From Sparassis latifolia (lineage: Eukaryota > Basidiomycota > Agaricomycetes > Polyporales > Sparassidaceae), in contig CM031557.1 of NCBI GenBank assembly GCA_018466975.1, positions 434,001 through 498,000 on the forward strand: a stretch of 64,000 nucleotides of DNA, written 5' to 3'. Of the stretch, positions 49,340 to 64,000 are shown in pieces; position 1 is the first letter of the stretch, and the number at the start of each line of letters is the position of its first letter. The notes under the pieces are model-generated. The model was not told the DNA's origin, ran no database searches, and saw only the letters and a program-made list of their open reading frames with translations. Position numbers and translations under genes: made by a program.

Positions 49340-50130
49340 GAGCGGTTGACGAGGGAAGGGGTAACTAAATGTCCACTTGGTGTTAATAAGGACACTCCGC
49401 GGGTGCAATGACCGCAGGTTGTCACGAGAATTCACTGGGTACGAACGGTTTTCCCAGCGTCATTCCAGGTATGTTCGGAGCTCCACAATGATACCTACAG
49501 ATATGTCCACGTCAGATCGTTCAATCTCGATGCAACAGTGCCATGTTCGTGAGCTGTCCTCTGGAATCTCCGGATCCAGAAAACCATTTTCTCATGGGAA
49601 CGCAACCACGTACTTCTGTGAAAAAAGACAGACACTTACCACACACTGGACCGTAGCTCCTAAAGACCTATGTAGAACGAACAGCAGGAATAACCGCGTC
49701 GCTCACTACGACTCACACGAAGTGGCAGAATCCAAGCAACGGAGCGATCGTGAAAAACAGCAGATATGGAGCTGAGAATAAACCGGTAGCCCAACATGGA
49801 CCGTAACATGGCTCTACGGATTGCTCGGCCGTTCGTTCTAATTTTCCATGGCCGGCTGGTATGTAGCGCCAACGTATCTCGAGTGTCTGAATCAAGGTTT
49901 CCGGACACTACGTGGTGTGTTGAGAGTTGCAATGCCGCTGAATCTGGGCTAGCCACATGGACCTGTCAACTCCTACTGGTTGGCACTGACAACAGAGTCA
50001 AAGATCGAGCAGCCGCAAACGAGCACTAGGCCGGTAGCGTGAGCGCGACTTCTTGCCTGCCCTAAGGCCAATGAGACGCGCTCGTCACGCGTCGCGTCTG
50101 TCACGCTTATCCACCCTACTACCTACCTCT

Positions 50131-53641
<3,511 letters not shown>

Positions 53642-53915
53642 AGGCCTAGTTTTTTGCATCTGTCTACTTTGTTGTTTGTATTGCATTTCATCGTCGATGT
53701 CACCATGTACTCTAACGCGATAATATCCCAGTTTTGCTTCAGTGGGCTTCTCAGACCCGATAACACCGAAGAGTCGTCACCGAATTTATAGAGACAGTCC
53801 TGCGATCTCGCAACTTCAAAAAATACACGACATAAATATGTTCATATTCGGACAAGTATACAACTGGGTAAAAATGCACAGGAAAACGCGAGGGAGAATT
53901 ACTACTACTGTCTTT
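53642..53915. other. Short convergent spacer
   Basis: 3' ends of MCM4 (+) and the Cys-rich locus (-). No feature seen. Confidence 0.3.
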
Positions 53916-54104
53916 TCAGCGAATGTCCGAGGCACACTTCTCGCTACAGCCGTCGCAGAGCGCCCTCTCGCAATCCACGCATTCGTCAACGTTGGCACAA
54001 TCGCGGCATACGTCCTTGCGGCACCCTTCGCATGGCCGCAAACCTATTGCGGGGGAGAGACCCTTGTTCCAGACGCAACGCTCTAGGTGACTGCCCGGTG
54101 ACAC
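53916..54104 (-). CDS. Short Cys-rich module, duplicate of the neighbouring gene's C-terminus
   Basis: A 62-codon frame with the pattern CEGCRKDVCRDCANVDECV, then CERALCDGC. It closely parallels the C-terminus of the gene at 54332-57420 (CENCYKDACDNCIKVDKCV, then CGGDLCQCC). It may be a separate small zinc-binding protein, an alternative last exon, or a decaying partial duplicate. The start at 54104 is not supported by other evidence. Confidence 0.4.
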   Translation of the reverse strand: MSPGSHLERCVWNKGLSPAIGLRPCEGCRKDVCRDCANVDECVDCERALCDGCSEKCASDIR

Positions 54105-54331
54105 TAAGTACAGCTAAGTCGAAAACGATAGACGCATTTCGACGAGACTCGCTTCGATCACTTTCTTCTCAGAGTCGGAGACTGGTGCTCACGCTGCTAC
54201 GATGAAGTACATAGCTTCGTACAAGACCTTCACAGAAACATGCATCCGTGTTCTCAACAATGAGAACTCTATGTGATTAAAATCAGCGACACGCAACGAA
54301 GACAACAAGGTACGCACAAAGCAGTGAACTC

Positions 54332-57300
54332 TCAATAGTAATAGTCATCATTGTAGTCCATCATGCTATCAATCGCCTCGTCCACGTACATATACTCCGG
54401 ATTGCACTCGCCTATTCCTCCGCAGTTACACTTGTCCTCCCCACAACACTGGCAAAGATCACCGCCACACAGAACGCATTTATCGACCTTGATACAATTG
54501 TCACAAGCGTCCTTGTAGCAGTTTTCACAGCACTGCAAGTGTTTCTTTGCAACGCATGAGGAGCACACCGCGGCCCCGCAACCAGCACAGGTAGCCTTCA
54601 GGTCGGGTGGCTCATTTGCTTCATCTCCCTCCGAGACCTCGCCTTTTTCCTTCCGCTCCTTCCACTCCTTCATGCACTCCGGGCACCAACCAATTGTACA
54701 GCAGGTCGTGCAGATTTTCAAGCCGCATCGTTCCTCACAGAAGTATTCTTTGCAGCGAGGACATTGGAGTACCGGGGACTCGCCAGGTCTGAGAACACAG
54801 ACATCACAGACCCACTGATGGTTTCCCGAGCACAACTGACCTCCCTTGGGTGAACACTCTCTGCAAACGTATTTATATACGATGCCTTTGAGTGGTGCGT
54901 TTTGCAACGACCAGCAGCGAATACAGGCGCAGACCATCCAATCTGCACTTCCATCCTTCACGCACTGAGAGCAGGCGTGCTTCGGGGGATGTCGTCCGGT
55001 AGTTCCTTCAGGTGAAGACGGTGTCAACGAACCTGCAGAGCCATCCGTCTCCGCAGATTGAGGTGGGATTCGACCAATGCACCAATAAAAATCTTCTGCG
55101 CATTCCCATGTGCCGCATGATGGGCACGCAAGCAGCTTCTCCGCCTCGCCTTCTTTTCCGCCTCGGCAGGACTCGCAGAAGGAGCGCTGGCCATGTCCGA
55201 CACACGTCCGCAGTTTGTCCATACACCAAGCACGGCACCCTTTCGTGTCGTCTTCATCGGTGTCCGGAACTTCCAACGAATCTTCGGAATCACTCTCCGT
55301 GCGCTCTGGATCGTCATCCACGGGAGAGTGACAACAGCATAGTCGATGGCAGGTTAGGCAATTTACAAGTGTAGAAGAACACAGGATACACTGGGTATCC
55401 TGGAAATCTTCGTAGTCGTCATTCTCTGAATCCTGTGGAGGCACCCAGAGTCCGTGCTCTTCCAAACGACCATAAAAGTCCTGGAAATAGATCAAGTGGT
55501 CTCCCTGAAATCAAAAATTGAGCACGATGATGAATGCGTACATGAACTTGTGCCGCACGCTCCTCCTCGGCCTTGCGTTTGCGCTCCGAACGCGCGATCA
55601 CCGCCCGCTCTGCAGCCTCTTTCTGATTCGTTATCGTTTTCCTCACATACTTCTCTATCTCGTCCAGTGACGGAAGCACTTCCTGAGGCACTGGCACCCG
55701 TGATTTGGTAACTTTGTCAATCACTCTTCGCGTGTTCAAGTTGACAGTGAAGCGAGTATCCATGCCGGGGTAGTCAGCCAAGCCTTCACGAAGATTCAGT
55801 ATGATGACTGAGGGTTCAGAACCTGACGCCCAGTCAAAAACCTGTATGACGAGAAAGGACGAGAAAGGAATAAATATTAAGACGTAGAAATACTCCGTTT
55901 TGGTTCGAAAACTGGACTATTTTATTTTGAGAGCGGACAGCTTCAAAGAAAAAAGGAGCAGAAATATGCTCTGTATGCGCGTTTCGAAACCGTTAGGCCC
56001 AGGTATATAACTGTCCGATGTCAACCAGATTCATCCTCGACCTGTAGAATACATTCCGTTCCCTTTAGCTGCACATCGATAGTCTTCGATAGACTGAGAT
56101 GAGGTCCGTTGTCCTTCGATATCGTCCGTTGCTGTCCGAGTAAGCCAGCGCCCGCCCCCGCCCCTGCGCCCCGCGCCCTGCACCCTGCGCCCTGCACCGC
56201 GCTCGCCTCGCTCCCCCTCTGCAACGTGCTCCATGCCCCACAACCGTCACCCGTGCTGCCCGCCTCCACATGCAACAGAATTCGGATACCCAGCCACAAC
56301 CCTGGGCATCGACATCAGTACGGTTCGAAAGAGAAACACAGAAAAATACCTAAGTCGCTTGAGAGGCACCTGCGATGTTCGCGTTCGATTTATTAGTGGC
56401 CTTGGTCGCTCTACTAGCCTTTCTTTTTGCAGCCTCCTCCATCTTTGCAGCAGTCTTCTTGGTCGCACTGAGAACCTCGTATTTCTGCATGCAGCGACAA
56501 GAATGAGTAAGGAAGAATACCATAGTACATTGCATTACCTTCCTGGTTTCTGCGTCTACAGCTGCCCAAGCAGCGCTGAATTCGTCGCGTGATTTCCCTT
56601 GATTCGTTGGGAGCCAGTCGATGGCAAACAAATTACTTGTGGGAGAGAGATTGGCAGTGAGCGTGGGCAAACAGGCATAACCGATGTCACGTACAATGCA
56701 TCATTAGACTTGTTCGCTTTCATCTTGGGTGATTTGCGCTTCGGCTTTGCAGGTGCGTCCGCAGCGGTCGCTCCGAGATCACTATCGGCAGGTGCTACGC
56801 CCGTACCGGCCGTACCACTTGCACTCGTAGTTTTGGACTGGGTGGGGAGAGAGTAAGGAGTAGGTGGATCGAACTCATCAGCACTGTAGAACCATCAGAC
56901 AGTGAGTGAGATGCTCCCCAAAGAGAGGAGGTACATACAGTGGATCGAAAGGCTGGTTACGCAAATAGACGTGAGTATGAGAAGATAAACGCGAGCGTGA
57001 GGATGTGAGCCACAGACCACGACTAGTGGAATGCTTTGTGCATCTACGTGCGTCGTGTGCAGGGCTACAACGGATGTGCTGGGGACAGTACTATCTGGTC
57101 GCAATTGAGTAGGATCTAAATGATAGAATAGAATAGAATAATGAGATCGGTAATAGAATTAGTTGTACGCACCATCACCTGAGACGTCCACGTTGGCGGA
57201 CTCGGAAGACGAGGCGTGAGGCTGATGTTCGGGCAGCCGAGAATCTAGCATGGATGATTGAATTGCCAGCGTGGCATCTATGTCGGCGGACGAAGACGAG

Positions 57301-57420
57301 GCGTTAGACTGAGTTTCTGGCAGTGGTGAATCTAGCGTGGAAGACTCAGCACGGTTAGAGCAGAAAACTGAAGTAATATTGAAGGTACTATAGTAGTCGA
57401 GAGACGAGGTGGGACACGTC
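54332..57420 (-). CDS. Cys-rich putative zinc-binding protein
   Basis: The main 3' exon (54332-55504) joins upstream exon 55548-55841 in frame (the Ala-Ala-Gln to Gly-Asp-His junction). Together they encode a charged helical stretch (QKEAAERAVIARSERKRKAE) followed by about 300 residues with more than 50 cysteines arranged as repeated CxxC units (TQCILCSS, LACPSCGTWECAEDFYWC, CAGCGAAVCSSC). An acidic stretch lies between the first two Cys groups. Further upstream, frames at 56350-56670, 56680-56850 and 57180-57420 have coding character (Lys/Ala-rich; IDWLPTNQGKSRDEFSAAW; and two related copies of an LDSxLPExQ motif), so the gene is probably longer. I could not fix the start codon. No signal peptide or membrane segment is seen. 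Function unknown; multiple zinc sites are inferred from Cys spacing. Confidence 0.6.
56145..56215. repeat. C-rich low-complexity tract
   Basis: Repeats of CGCCC and GCGCCCTGCAC type, within a region I interpret as an intron of the Cys-rich gene. Confidence 0.7.
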
Positions 57421-57669
57421 GATGGCGCGTCGACTGCACTGACAGTAGGAGGGCTAGCGAGACTAGAGTAATACTTTCGGACGTGTCGGTGTGCTCTCCG
57501 GGATTATGTCATGGTCCTAGCATCTGGGACACTTTGTTCCAGGACAGAGAAACTTTACATGACTAGTGATTCAAAAACGCGCTGCTAAAAACAGGCCGAG
57601 AAGACGATGTCAAGTCACATATAAGCGCCGAGTCTGTCGCATCTTCTATAAGCTTAGATCTCCTCCGAC

Positions 57670-57894
57670 TTATTCCGCTTGTCGTCGTTTGTATCCGTTC
57701 CAGACATACGGGTTTTTGACTGGGCCTGACGGATCGAGCTGGTAGCCGATGGACTGGGAATGCCACCATTGGTCGAATGAGAATGGAACATGCTGGGGGT
57801 CATAGGCTTTATAAACTGCAACTGTAATATCGAAGACATGGCGACTAAGAGGATGGGGCTGACCCTCAACGATGATATTCTTCCAGCCCGACAT
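57670..57894 (-). CDS. Small hypothetical protein (74 residues)
   Basis: A single open frame from ATG 57894 with balanced composition, rich in aromatic residues (SRHVFDITVAVYKAYD, SFDQWWHSQSIGYQLD, VKNPYVWNGYKRR). It has coding character but no family that I can name, and it has no neighbours in an obvious shared role. It may be the tail of a longer spliced gene starting upstream near 58000. Confidence 0.45.
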   Translation of the reverse strand: MSGWKNIIVEGQPHPLSRHVFDITVAVYKAYDPQHVPFSFDQWWHSQSIGYQLDPSGPVKNPYVWNGYKRRQAE

Positions 57895-58403
57895 GATGGT
57901 ATGGAGCGTCGGGGAGGCTCCTAACTTGCTTTCGAAGTACTAGCGCGATCGAGGCGAGCCGCCCAAGCTAGAGTAACGGTGCCAAGAATGAATGCAGTCC
58001 TCTCACCTCGGACACTTTTGGTGGATTTTGAGCTGTATTGATGAGTAGGCATTGATCGGAGCGATCTCTGCCCTGGATGTGCTGTATCCTACATTACAGT
58101 AGTGTACTGCGCAGGGTACATATGTAGCTGTGATCTAGGTGCAACAACCCGGCGTTCCTGAATGGGACCAATGCAGGTAACCTACCTACCTACCTACCTA
58201 CCACGTACGTTATGAAAGCTATGAAGATAGCTCTGGGTCGCAGACTGGGAGACCGTCGAAAGGAAGAGAGGTAGCACGCTCAAGCCCATCGCATGGACCT
58301 TGTCTGCACTCGGACAAGAGTAACGACGTACCTGATCATAGCCGGGCTATCGTGACGAGTACGAATAACGGACTGACCAACTTCTGTGTACAACCAGCAT
58401 ATA
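57895..58403. other. Intergenic with dispersed repeat
   Basis: Contains the inverted copy of the (GTAG)n repeat (58128-58203) and the 3' region of the Obg GTPase. No gene seen. Confidence 0.4.
58128..58203. repeat. Dispersed repeat with (CTAC)n tract, copy 2
   Basis: GGCGTTCCTGAATGGGACCA then ATGCAGGTAACCTACCTACC, the reverse complement of 18603-18685, about 39.5 kb away. Confidence 0.8.
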
Positions 58404-60570
58404 TTATAGAGATGCTCTGATTGTCTGCACGTCACGGTCAATCTGAGATGGAACTGGACTCTCCGCACCTCGTCTCGCCTCTTCTACATATCCCCGCATG
58501 AGATTAACCACCTTCTGCAGGTTCTGGTTGTACTTTGCTGATATGGGCACTACATCCAACGTTCGCTCTCCGTAGATGTTACCACTAGCATCTTGATTCT
58601 GGATGGCCATCTCCAGAGCGACAAAGTCCTCCAACCTCTTCAACTTCGCCCGCGCCTCATGCACAGCTTCGGTGTCCTCTGGTCCCTTGGACCCACCCAG
58701 CAAGTCCGCTTTGTTGGCGAGAACCATGCGGGCCTTCGGACTCATCCCAGGTTTGTATTTCTCAATCTCGTCCCTCAAAACTCGGAGATCGTCCCAAGGG
58801 GCAGGCGACGAGAGGTCGACAACGTAGACCAGCGCGTGCGAGCGCTCGATAGACCGCAGGAATGAATGGCCCAACCCAACGTTCGCTGATGCTTCAGCAA
58901 TCAGACCAGGGTTGTCTGCAACGGTGAAACGGAACGCTTCCAGAAGGTCCTCTGGATCGTCCCAAACGCTATCGCTCACGGGTGGTCGCTGGTTGCGGGT
59001 GGGTGCATCGGCGAGCGCCCCGTTCTCCATCATCTCCTTCTCGCGCTGCTCTTCAATGAACGTTTCATCATACACCGCTCCCTCCACCGACCCTTCGAAG
59101 CTACCGTCGTCTAACACACGAACAACTGCCACGAACGGGTTCAGCGTTGTAAATGCGTATCCTGCGATCTCGGGCCTAGCACGCCCACCAGAGAGTGCGC
59201 GCAGAAGAGTACTCTTCCCTGCATTTGGCATCCCGACGAGGCCTACGTCTGCCAATAGTTTGAGCTCCAGAAATAGAGACACGCGTTCTCCTTCATACCC
59301 CCTCGTCGCGAACTTCGGCGACCGGTTAACCGCTGTAAGAAAATGAGGATTTCCCAGTCCACCCGAACCTCCGGACGCGATAAGATGGCCCATGGGTTCG
59401 TGACGTCGCGTGCCAAGCGGCGCATTCGGATCCGCAGCCTCTACAGTCTCTTCGGGCTTGTCCAGATCCAGGTGGATCGGCTGTAGAGCACGTCGTCTTC
59501 TCATGAACCTTCGCTCTCTCTCTTCCTTATACAGGACGCGCTCCGCATCCTTGAAAGAATCGCGCTCCACATTCACCTCCTCATAGTCTGGGTAGTGGAC
59601 CCAGCGCCGTTCTCGCAGCTTCTTCTTTCTCTCTTCGAACTCAAGCCCTTCTAAGGCCTCTGCCTCTGCCTCGTACTCGTCCTTGCTCCGTCGTGGGTCG
59701 TCTCCCGGGAGCTCTTTCACGACCGTGCCAAGGGGGACTTTAATAATCAATGGTGGTGAATTTCGTCCACTTTGCCAAGTACCTTGGCCAGTGCCGCCGT
59801 TTTGGCCGTAGATACGTGTGGGAACACTGGAGAGCGTGGTGAGGTGAGGAGTAGGCACAATGTAGACGTCTGCACCGCGGCCACCGTTTCCGCCAGATGG
59901 AGGGCCATAAGGCACGAACTTCTCGCGGTGAAAGGCAACACAACCATCACCTCCCTTGCCTTTAGAATCCAGGGATTATTGAGAACTCCAGGAGCGGCCG
60001 CGGAAGATAGACGCACCTCCGCGAACATGAATTATGGTATGATCTAGGAATGACTGGCCCTGTAATAAGAGTCTTAGAACGATGAGCTTCATGCCACTTT
60101 ATCGGAGGTATTGAGAGGCAACTCAAACAGTGACGAAAGACTGCGTAGAGGAAACCGACGACCCACAAACATGTCTCAAATAGAGAACGCGCAGCATCAG
60201 CTGAAGCGTTATGTATTTATGCATTCATTACGCGCAGCCTGCCAACAGCACTGAGTCAAAGTCGTGACACTCGCACAATAACACAGCGTATCTACACGGT
60301 TGTCCAGGACGAAGACCGCGGATGAGGTACAGGATTCCGACCCATTAAAAGATAGAGATGGAGATGGAAGTTACTCACACCTTGGCGGCGTTTCCACTCC
60401 GTCCTACGTTTTCGCTTCAAGGCCTCCTCTAACTGTTCCTTGGTAGGCTCATCCTCCTTGCGCTCGAGGGAGGCGCTATGTACTCTTGAAATTTGCCATG
60501 TCGAAGCGCGAAGAGTGAGTGGTGCATGCCATGGTTTAACGTGCGGTCTGAGAAAGTCGACAAGACGCAT
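58404..60570 (-). CDS. MTG2: Mitochondrial Obg-family GTPase
   Basis: A GTPase needed for assembly of the large mitochondrial ribosomal subunit. Exons (minus): 60379-60570, 60017-60059, 58404-59959; about 596 residues. The start at 60570 opens MRLVDFLRPHVKPW, an Arg-rich presequence; an upstream in-frame Met at 60600 is possible. The Obg domain has the Gly-rich loops (VRGGKGGDGCVAFHREKF, PPSGGNGGRGAD). G motifs: GMPNAGKSTLLRALSG (G1), TTLNP (G2 region), VADNPGLI (G3) and VLANKADLL (G4). A strongly charged insertion of about 100 residues (EYEAEAEALEGLEFEERKKK and RFMRRRRAL) interrupts the Obg domain. The size is above the bacterial 390 residues because of this and the presequence. Confidence 0.92.
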
Positions 60571-60753
60571 GGAGCAGAGCGGACCAACTTGAAGTGCCAC
60601 AGCCTGAGGAGATTTTAGAAGACGTCAATCGTGGGAAACATAAGTACCGTTTCAGAGATCTCATAGATCTCCACTGAGTTTAGACTCGGACGCTCCGACT
60701 CACTGGCACGCCGCTACGGCGAGTTCAAGCCCGACATAGCGCAAGAAGTTCTT

Positions 60754-63203
60754 ATGCAGAGTCCTGATCCGATATTCTGGCCCGCACATGTTGACTATGA
60801 TGGTTACTGTTACGGATGGTGTCAGCCCCTGGTCTGCATTGCTGGAGTCTTCCAGGCGACTTCGGCAAGTCATTGCGTCGTTAGACTTTCTACTGCCCCC
60901 GTTAATCTGGCTCGCTACAACAGAGGGAACATGCAGAAATACTCCTGAATGACGCTATACAGTCGGATGAATGGCAGATAGCCAAAGAAGCGAGTTCCCC
61001 CGAGCCAGCGATTGTTGGCCGCTGCTACTTCTCACAACAAGGGAAATCCTCCCCTTCCAACCCGGGCATAGATTTCTTTGAGGATGTCAACAACTCTGAT
61101 CATCGAGGTACGGGGACTCCTCAATGCTGTGCTATTTTTTTAACGCTCGCAACTCCCAACAGTACCCACTCCGTACATTTATTATGTCCGTCCCAGGCGG
61201 GAGATGATGCGATTCTATTCCTTCGACTCTCGTGAGCTGGACATACTTCCGTCACACGAATCTACAGATGTTTCGTGCCCCACAAAAAGACCGGAGATAT
61301 CTGTTCTTACACATGACTTTACTCGTCCCGCTTTCATGTCTGTTCCTGCACTTGATTCCAGGATCTTGGGCCAGGTGAGGAGAACTGTATAAGTACTAAA
61401 TTTAGTATTCATTCGATGCACGCAGCTGAACGTCGCAGAGTTACTGACAGATATCTTACAACGGTCTCGTCTTGTACATCCTGCGTCGCCCAAACCTGCA
61501 GACTCTAGGACTTCACGGGCTCCTGCTAATTCCCTGGTATCCACAACATCCTTCGCACATATATATGGTGGGTTTCTACACGATTCCGTAGAGACGTTAC
61601 TTTCCATCGTTCTTTGGGTACAAAGACTATTGAAAGAGATATCAGTAGCAGGTACGCTTCCCCAAAAAATTTCAGTGATTTGCAATGATCCAAGTCGACA
61701 CCTTAGTGGAACAACTTGACATTCGAACCGAACAGGGTCGCTTCGTTCTGGCCCAAGTTCCAACCGTCTCCCGCAATCGCAACGCCTCTTTTGTCGATTC
61801 GATATCTCAATATGTAAAGTAAGTCGGCTTTTTGAATTGATGCTGTCTGACTCTGAGAAGAACTGAACAGGTTCTACAATTGCATCTGGCTGGTCCTCAA
61901 CGACGTAATAGTCGGTGTCGCGTTCGGTTCGTTCCTCTGTGAGAACAACCTTGTTCTATCTCGAATGCTCGAACATGGCATGCAGGTCAGTTCCCCTCAC
62001 AATGTCGATATCCCCGGTACACCAGCCTGATATAAATTTCTAGTACTATCTCGTGGAATGTGTACAGCACGCGCTCGTATGGCTCAACAATTGGCCGGCC
62101 GGATTGAAACTCAACACCGAATTGAGCCAATTCTATTGCCACTCCTTGTTGGGTGTTGTGAGTGCCTGGAGCCGTACGTCTTGTTCTACCATCGTCAATA
62201 CTTACAGCGAAGTGATCAGCCCGTAGACATCTTACAGTCGTTAACGCCGCACCTTCCTACTCTCATCTGGATGGTTGGAGCCATGGGCTGCTGTGGCATG
62301 ACCATGGTCGTCTCTCTCCTCTCCGACTCCCTCTCTCTTCTGACTGCGCACCTATACATCTGTTACTTCATGTCGACCGCCATCTTCCGTCAACAATTGA
62401 GTCTCGCTGGCTCTCTGTGGAACCTCTTCCGTGGTATGTCTAGCATTTGCATCCACTGACGGCTTCGACTCAGCTAGTGGCCAGGGAAACGGTACAACGT
62501 GCTGCGTAACCGGTTGGACTCGTGGGACTACGACATGGACCAGCTCTTGCTCGGTACCATCCTCTTCACCCTGGTTGCTTTCCTCTACCCGACCATCTTT
62601 ACCTACTATGCCCTGTTTGCTACCGTGAGTGCAGCTCCTGCCATGTATTGCCATGTATCTCACCTCATGTCACACTCGGCGCTTACAATTACCGTCAAAG
62701 ACTCGCCTTGCAGTTATCATGATACACGCGACGCTCGATACTGTCTCCGCACTGCTCAACCACTTCCCTCTTTTTGCGCTCATGCTTCGATATAAGGACC
62801 CGATGCGGATACCAGGTGGGTCGGTCTGGGTGGCGTGATATTGTATATCCTGACCAAGATATGCTACAGGACGAATAACCATCGCCCATTCTCCTTCGCA
62901 GCTTGATAAATTCGTACTTGAGGTTGGTATGATTTCGTGCCTCGGAATATCTCCGCCGATCGCTCATTCTATTGTGCAGAACCAAGCGGCGCCCCTTTCA
63001 TCGATATTCGTGCATTATGGTCAGTGATTCCATGACCGCCCTCTCACATTCTGACCACAGGCAACTCCTTAGCCCATCTGGGATCGCGCCTGTACTCGTA
63101 TTACCATCCGCTCCGCCTCATGCGTCTTCTTATCACAGGCAGACGGATCACACCCATTCCCCGTTCTCTGATACGCTTCAGCATGATCGCGACGCGAACG
63201 TAG
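60754..63203 (+). CDS. GPI1: GPI-GlcNAc transferase complex subunit GPI1/PIG-Q
   Basis: ER membrane subunit of the complex that adds GlcNAc to phosphatidylinositol, the first step of GPI-anchor synthesis. Exons: 60754-61107, 61163-61374, 61426-61651, 61695-61818, 61871-61985, 62044-62157, 62238-62433, 62485-62624, 62701-62815, then about 62871-62922, 62980-63031 and 63072-63203. N-terminal FWPAHVDYDGYCYGWCQPL; core NCIWLVLNDVIVGVAFGSFL, VECVQHALVWLNNWPAGLKL, MVVSLLSDSLSLLTAHLYI, LRNRLDSWDYDMDQLLLGT, FLYPTIFTYYALFAT. Exon 1 stays open only if the G run at 60925-60927 is one base longer; otherwise it stops at 60946. The junction near 62157 has two possible acceptors. It fits functionally with GPI-anchored proteins such as the wall protein at 39814. 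Confidence 0.9.
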
Positions 63204-64000
63204 CGCTAGGCACATCGAGAGCTCGGAATATGGAGGATGTCATTCACACAACCCTGAAGGTCTGGCGGGTTCAGAGCCTTCGATGCGCATTTGCTGCACA
63301 TGGGCCACTGATATGCCTCCGCAGACGCTGTTTCGACAGTGAATGCGCCTGCTGAGATGGAACCTCGTCGCGCCCGTGGGTAATGGAGTTGCGAAGAGTG
63401 CCACCGATTACACAGAGGACACTGTAGCGGATCATCTCTGATCTATTGAGGTGTATTGACTAGCAACGACTAGGACAAGTTTAGAAATGTGTACTGGTCT
63501 AAATAATATAATCTGCTCAGGCCATCTCGGACGCCCGTATGCTCCAAGCCTTTCCACCTCCACTACTTTGGCACATGTGAGACACCATGAAGACTACTTG
63601 ACACTGTTCACCATCCAGTATGGTCTGTGCAATGAGTCTCTATTCCACTGTGTAGGAAGGCTGGAGTTGCTCGCTATAAGTATACGGTGCAGACATTGAA
63701 TTATGGAGGAGGGTGATACAACCTTCACATGACCGCAGAAAAAACTTTTCATAAACAGAGTATATATATAATTAATATGTGTCGGAGAAGCATATCGAGA
63801 AGCTAGAAACTAGCCAGAAAAAAACTACAAAACCACAGCACCCAGGATTCCCGCGTGGTCCCCCACCGTGGTACTAACTGGGCGGCACTTCGGTTAACTG
63901 CGCAGATCGGACGGGATGCGGTGCTTTCGAAGTCCTATGGCCGTGGATAGCGACTATAGCTAGAGAATCAATATAAAGGGTTCAGGAGAATTCTGAATCC
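63204..64000. other. Unassigned right edge
   Basis: No gene recognised. A TA-rich microsatellite lies near 63762. The window ends here, so a gene could begin beyond it. Confidence 0.35.

Larger units (their letters stand above)
46425..49830. repeat. Tandem segmental duplication of about 1.3 kb
   Basis: Copy 1 at about 46425-47800 and copy 2 at about 48597-49830 match over long stretches (for example GGACAGATACCNTGAT near 46610 and 48799, AAACGCGAGGTGAATCGCAT near 46846 and 49026, ACACGAAGTGGCAG near 47669 and 49717). Similarity spans the 5' half and promoter of the DUF6534-type gene. The intervening 47800-48597 is unique. The copies have diverged by many substitutions, so the event is not recent. 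Confidence 0.85.

Noticed and set aside
63487..63699. 70-codon plus-strand frame near the right edge
   Set aside because: No motif, no neighbouring exons, and composition unlike the real genes.

Overview
The window is nuclear DNA from a filamentous basidiomycete, most likely an agaricomycete of the polypore/white-rot type. Short GT-AG introns (about 50-60 nt) interrupt almost every gene. The family mix is typical: polyporopepsin-like protease, FunK1 kinase, Zn2Cys6 regulators, a DUF6534-type membrane protein, and conserved eukaryotic housekeeping genes.

Layout. 1-2050: a 1.06-kb fold-back (two ~350-bp arms) and AT-rich spacer. 2054-6969: secreted aspartic protease, histidinol-phosphatase (his2) and a caspase-like protein, all on +. 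7692-13145: a large transposase-like gene and a small orphan gene on -. 13178-18081: a complete but non-coding LTR element with a perfect 5-bp target duplication, inserted just upstream of the orphan gene. 18863-19925: tail of a non-LTR retrotransposon, itself split by a 591-bp hAT-like non-autonomous transposon with an 8-bp target duplication. 19978-22597: FunK1 kinase. 23448-27579: Zn2Cys6 transcription factor (-). 27580-30270: no confident gene. 30275-32434: NCS1 purine/cytosine-type permease (-). 32982-33838: SEC11 signal peptidase (-), head-to-head with RPC6/RPC34 of RNA polymerase III (34197-36030, +). 36168-37657: molybdopterin-binding-domain protein (-). 39814-40969: Kre9/Knh1-type GPI-anchored wall protein (-). 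42981-44400: bHLH factor (+). 45152-49740: DUF6534-type membrane protein and a truncated tandem duplicate (-). 50131-53641: MCM4 (+). 53916-57420: Cys-rich putative zinc-binding protein and a duplicated C-terminal Cys module (-). 58404-60570: mitochondrial Obg GTPase MTG2 (-). 60754-63203: GPI1/PIG-Q (+).

The housekeeping genes act in separate processes: histidine synthesis, secretion, Pol III transcription, replication licensing, mitochondrial ribosome assembly and GPI-anchor synthesis. They do not form one cluster. The accessory third (about 7-20 kb) is transposon-rich.

Two themes cut across genes. At least four conserved reading frames need exactly one extra base in a G or C run to stay open, and the two LTRs differ mostly by small gaps; this points to homopolymer under-calling in the assembly rather than real gene loss. 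Several introns appear to use GC donors, three of them with the same hexamer GCATGT. Exon boundaries were worked out by hand from splice motifs and reading phase; family assignments come from recognised motifs, with no database search.
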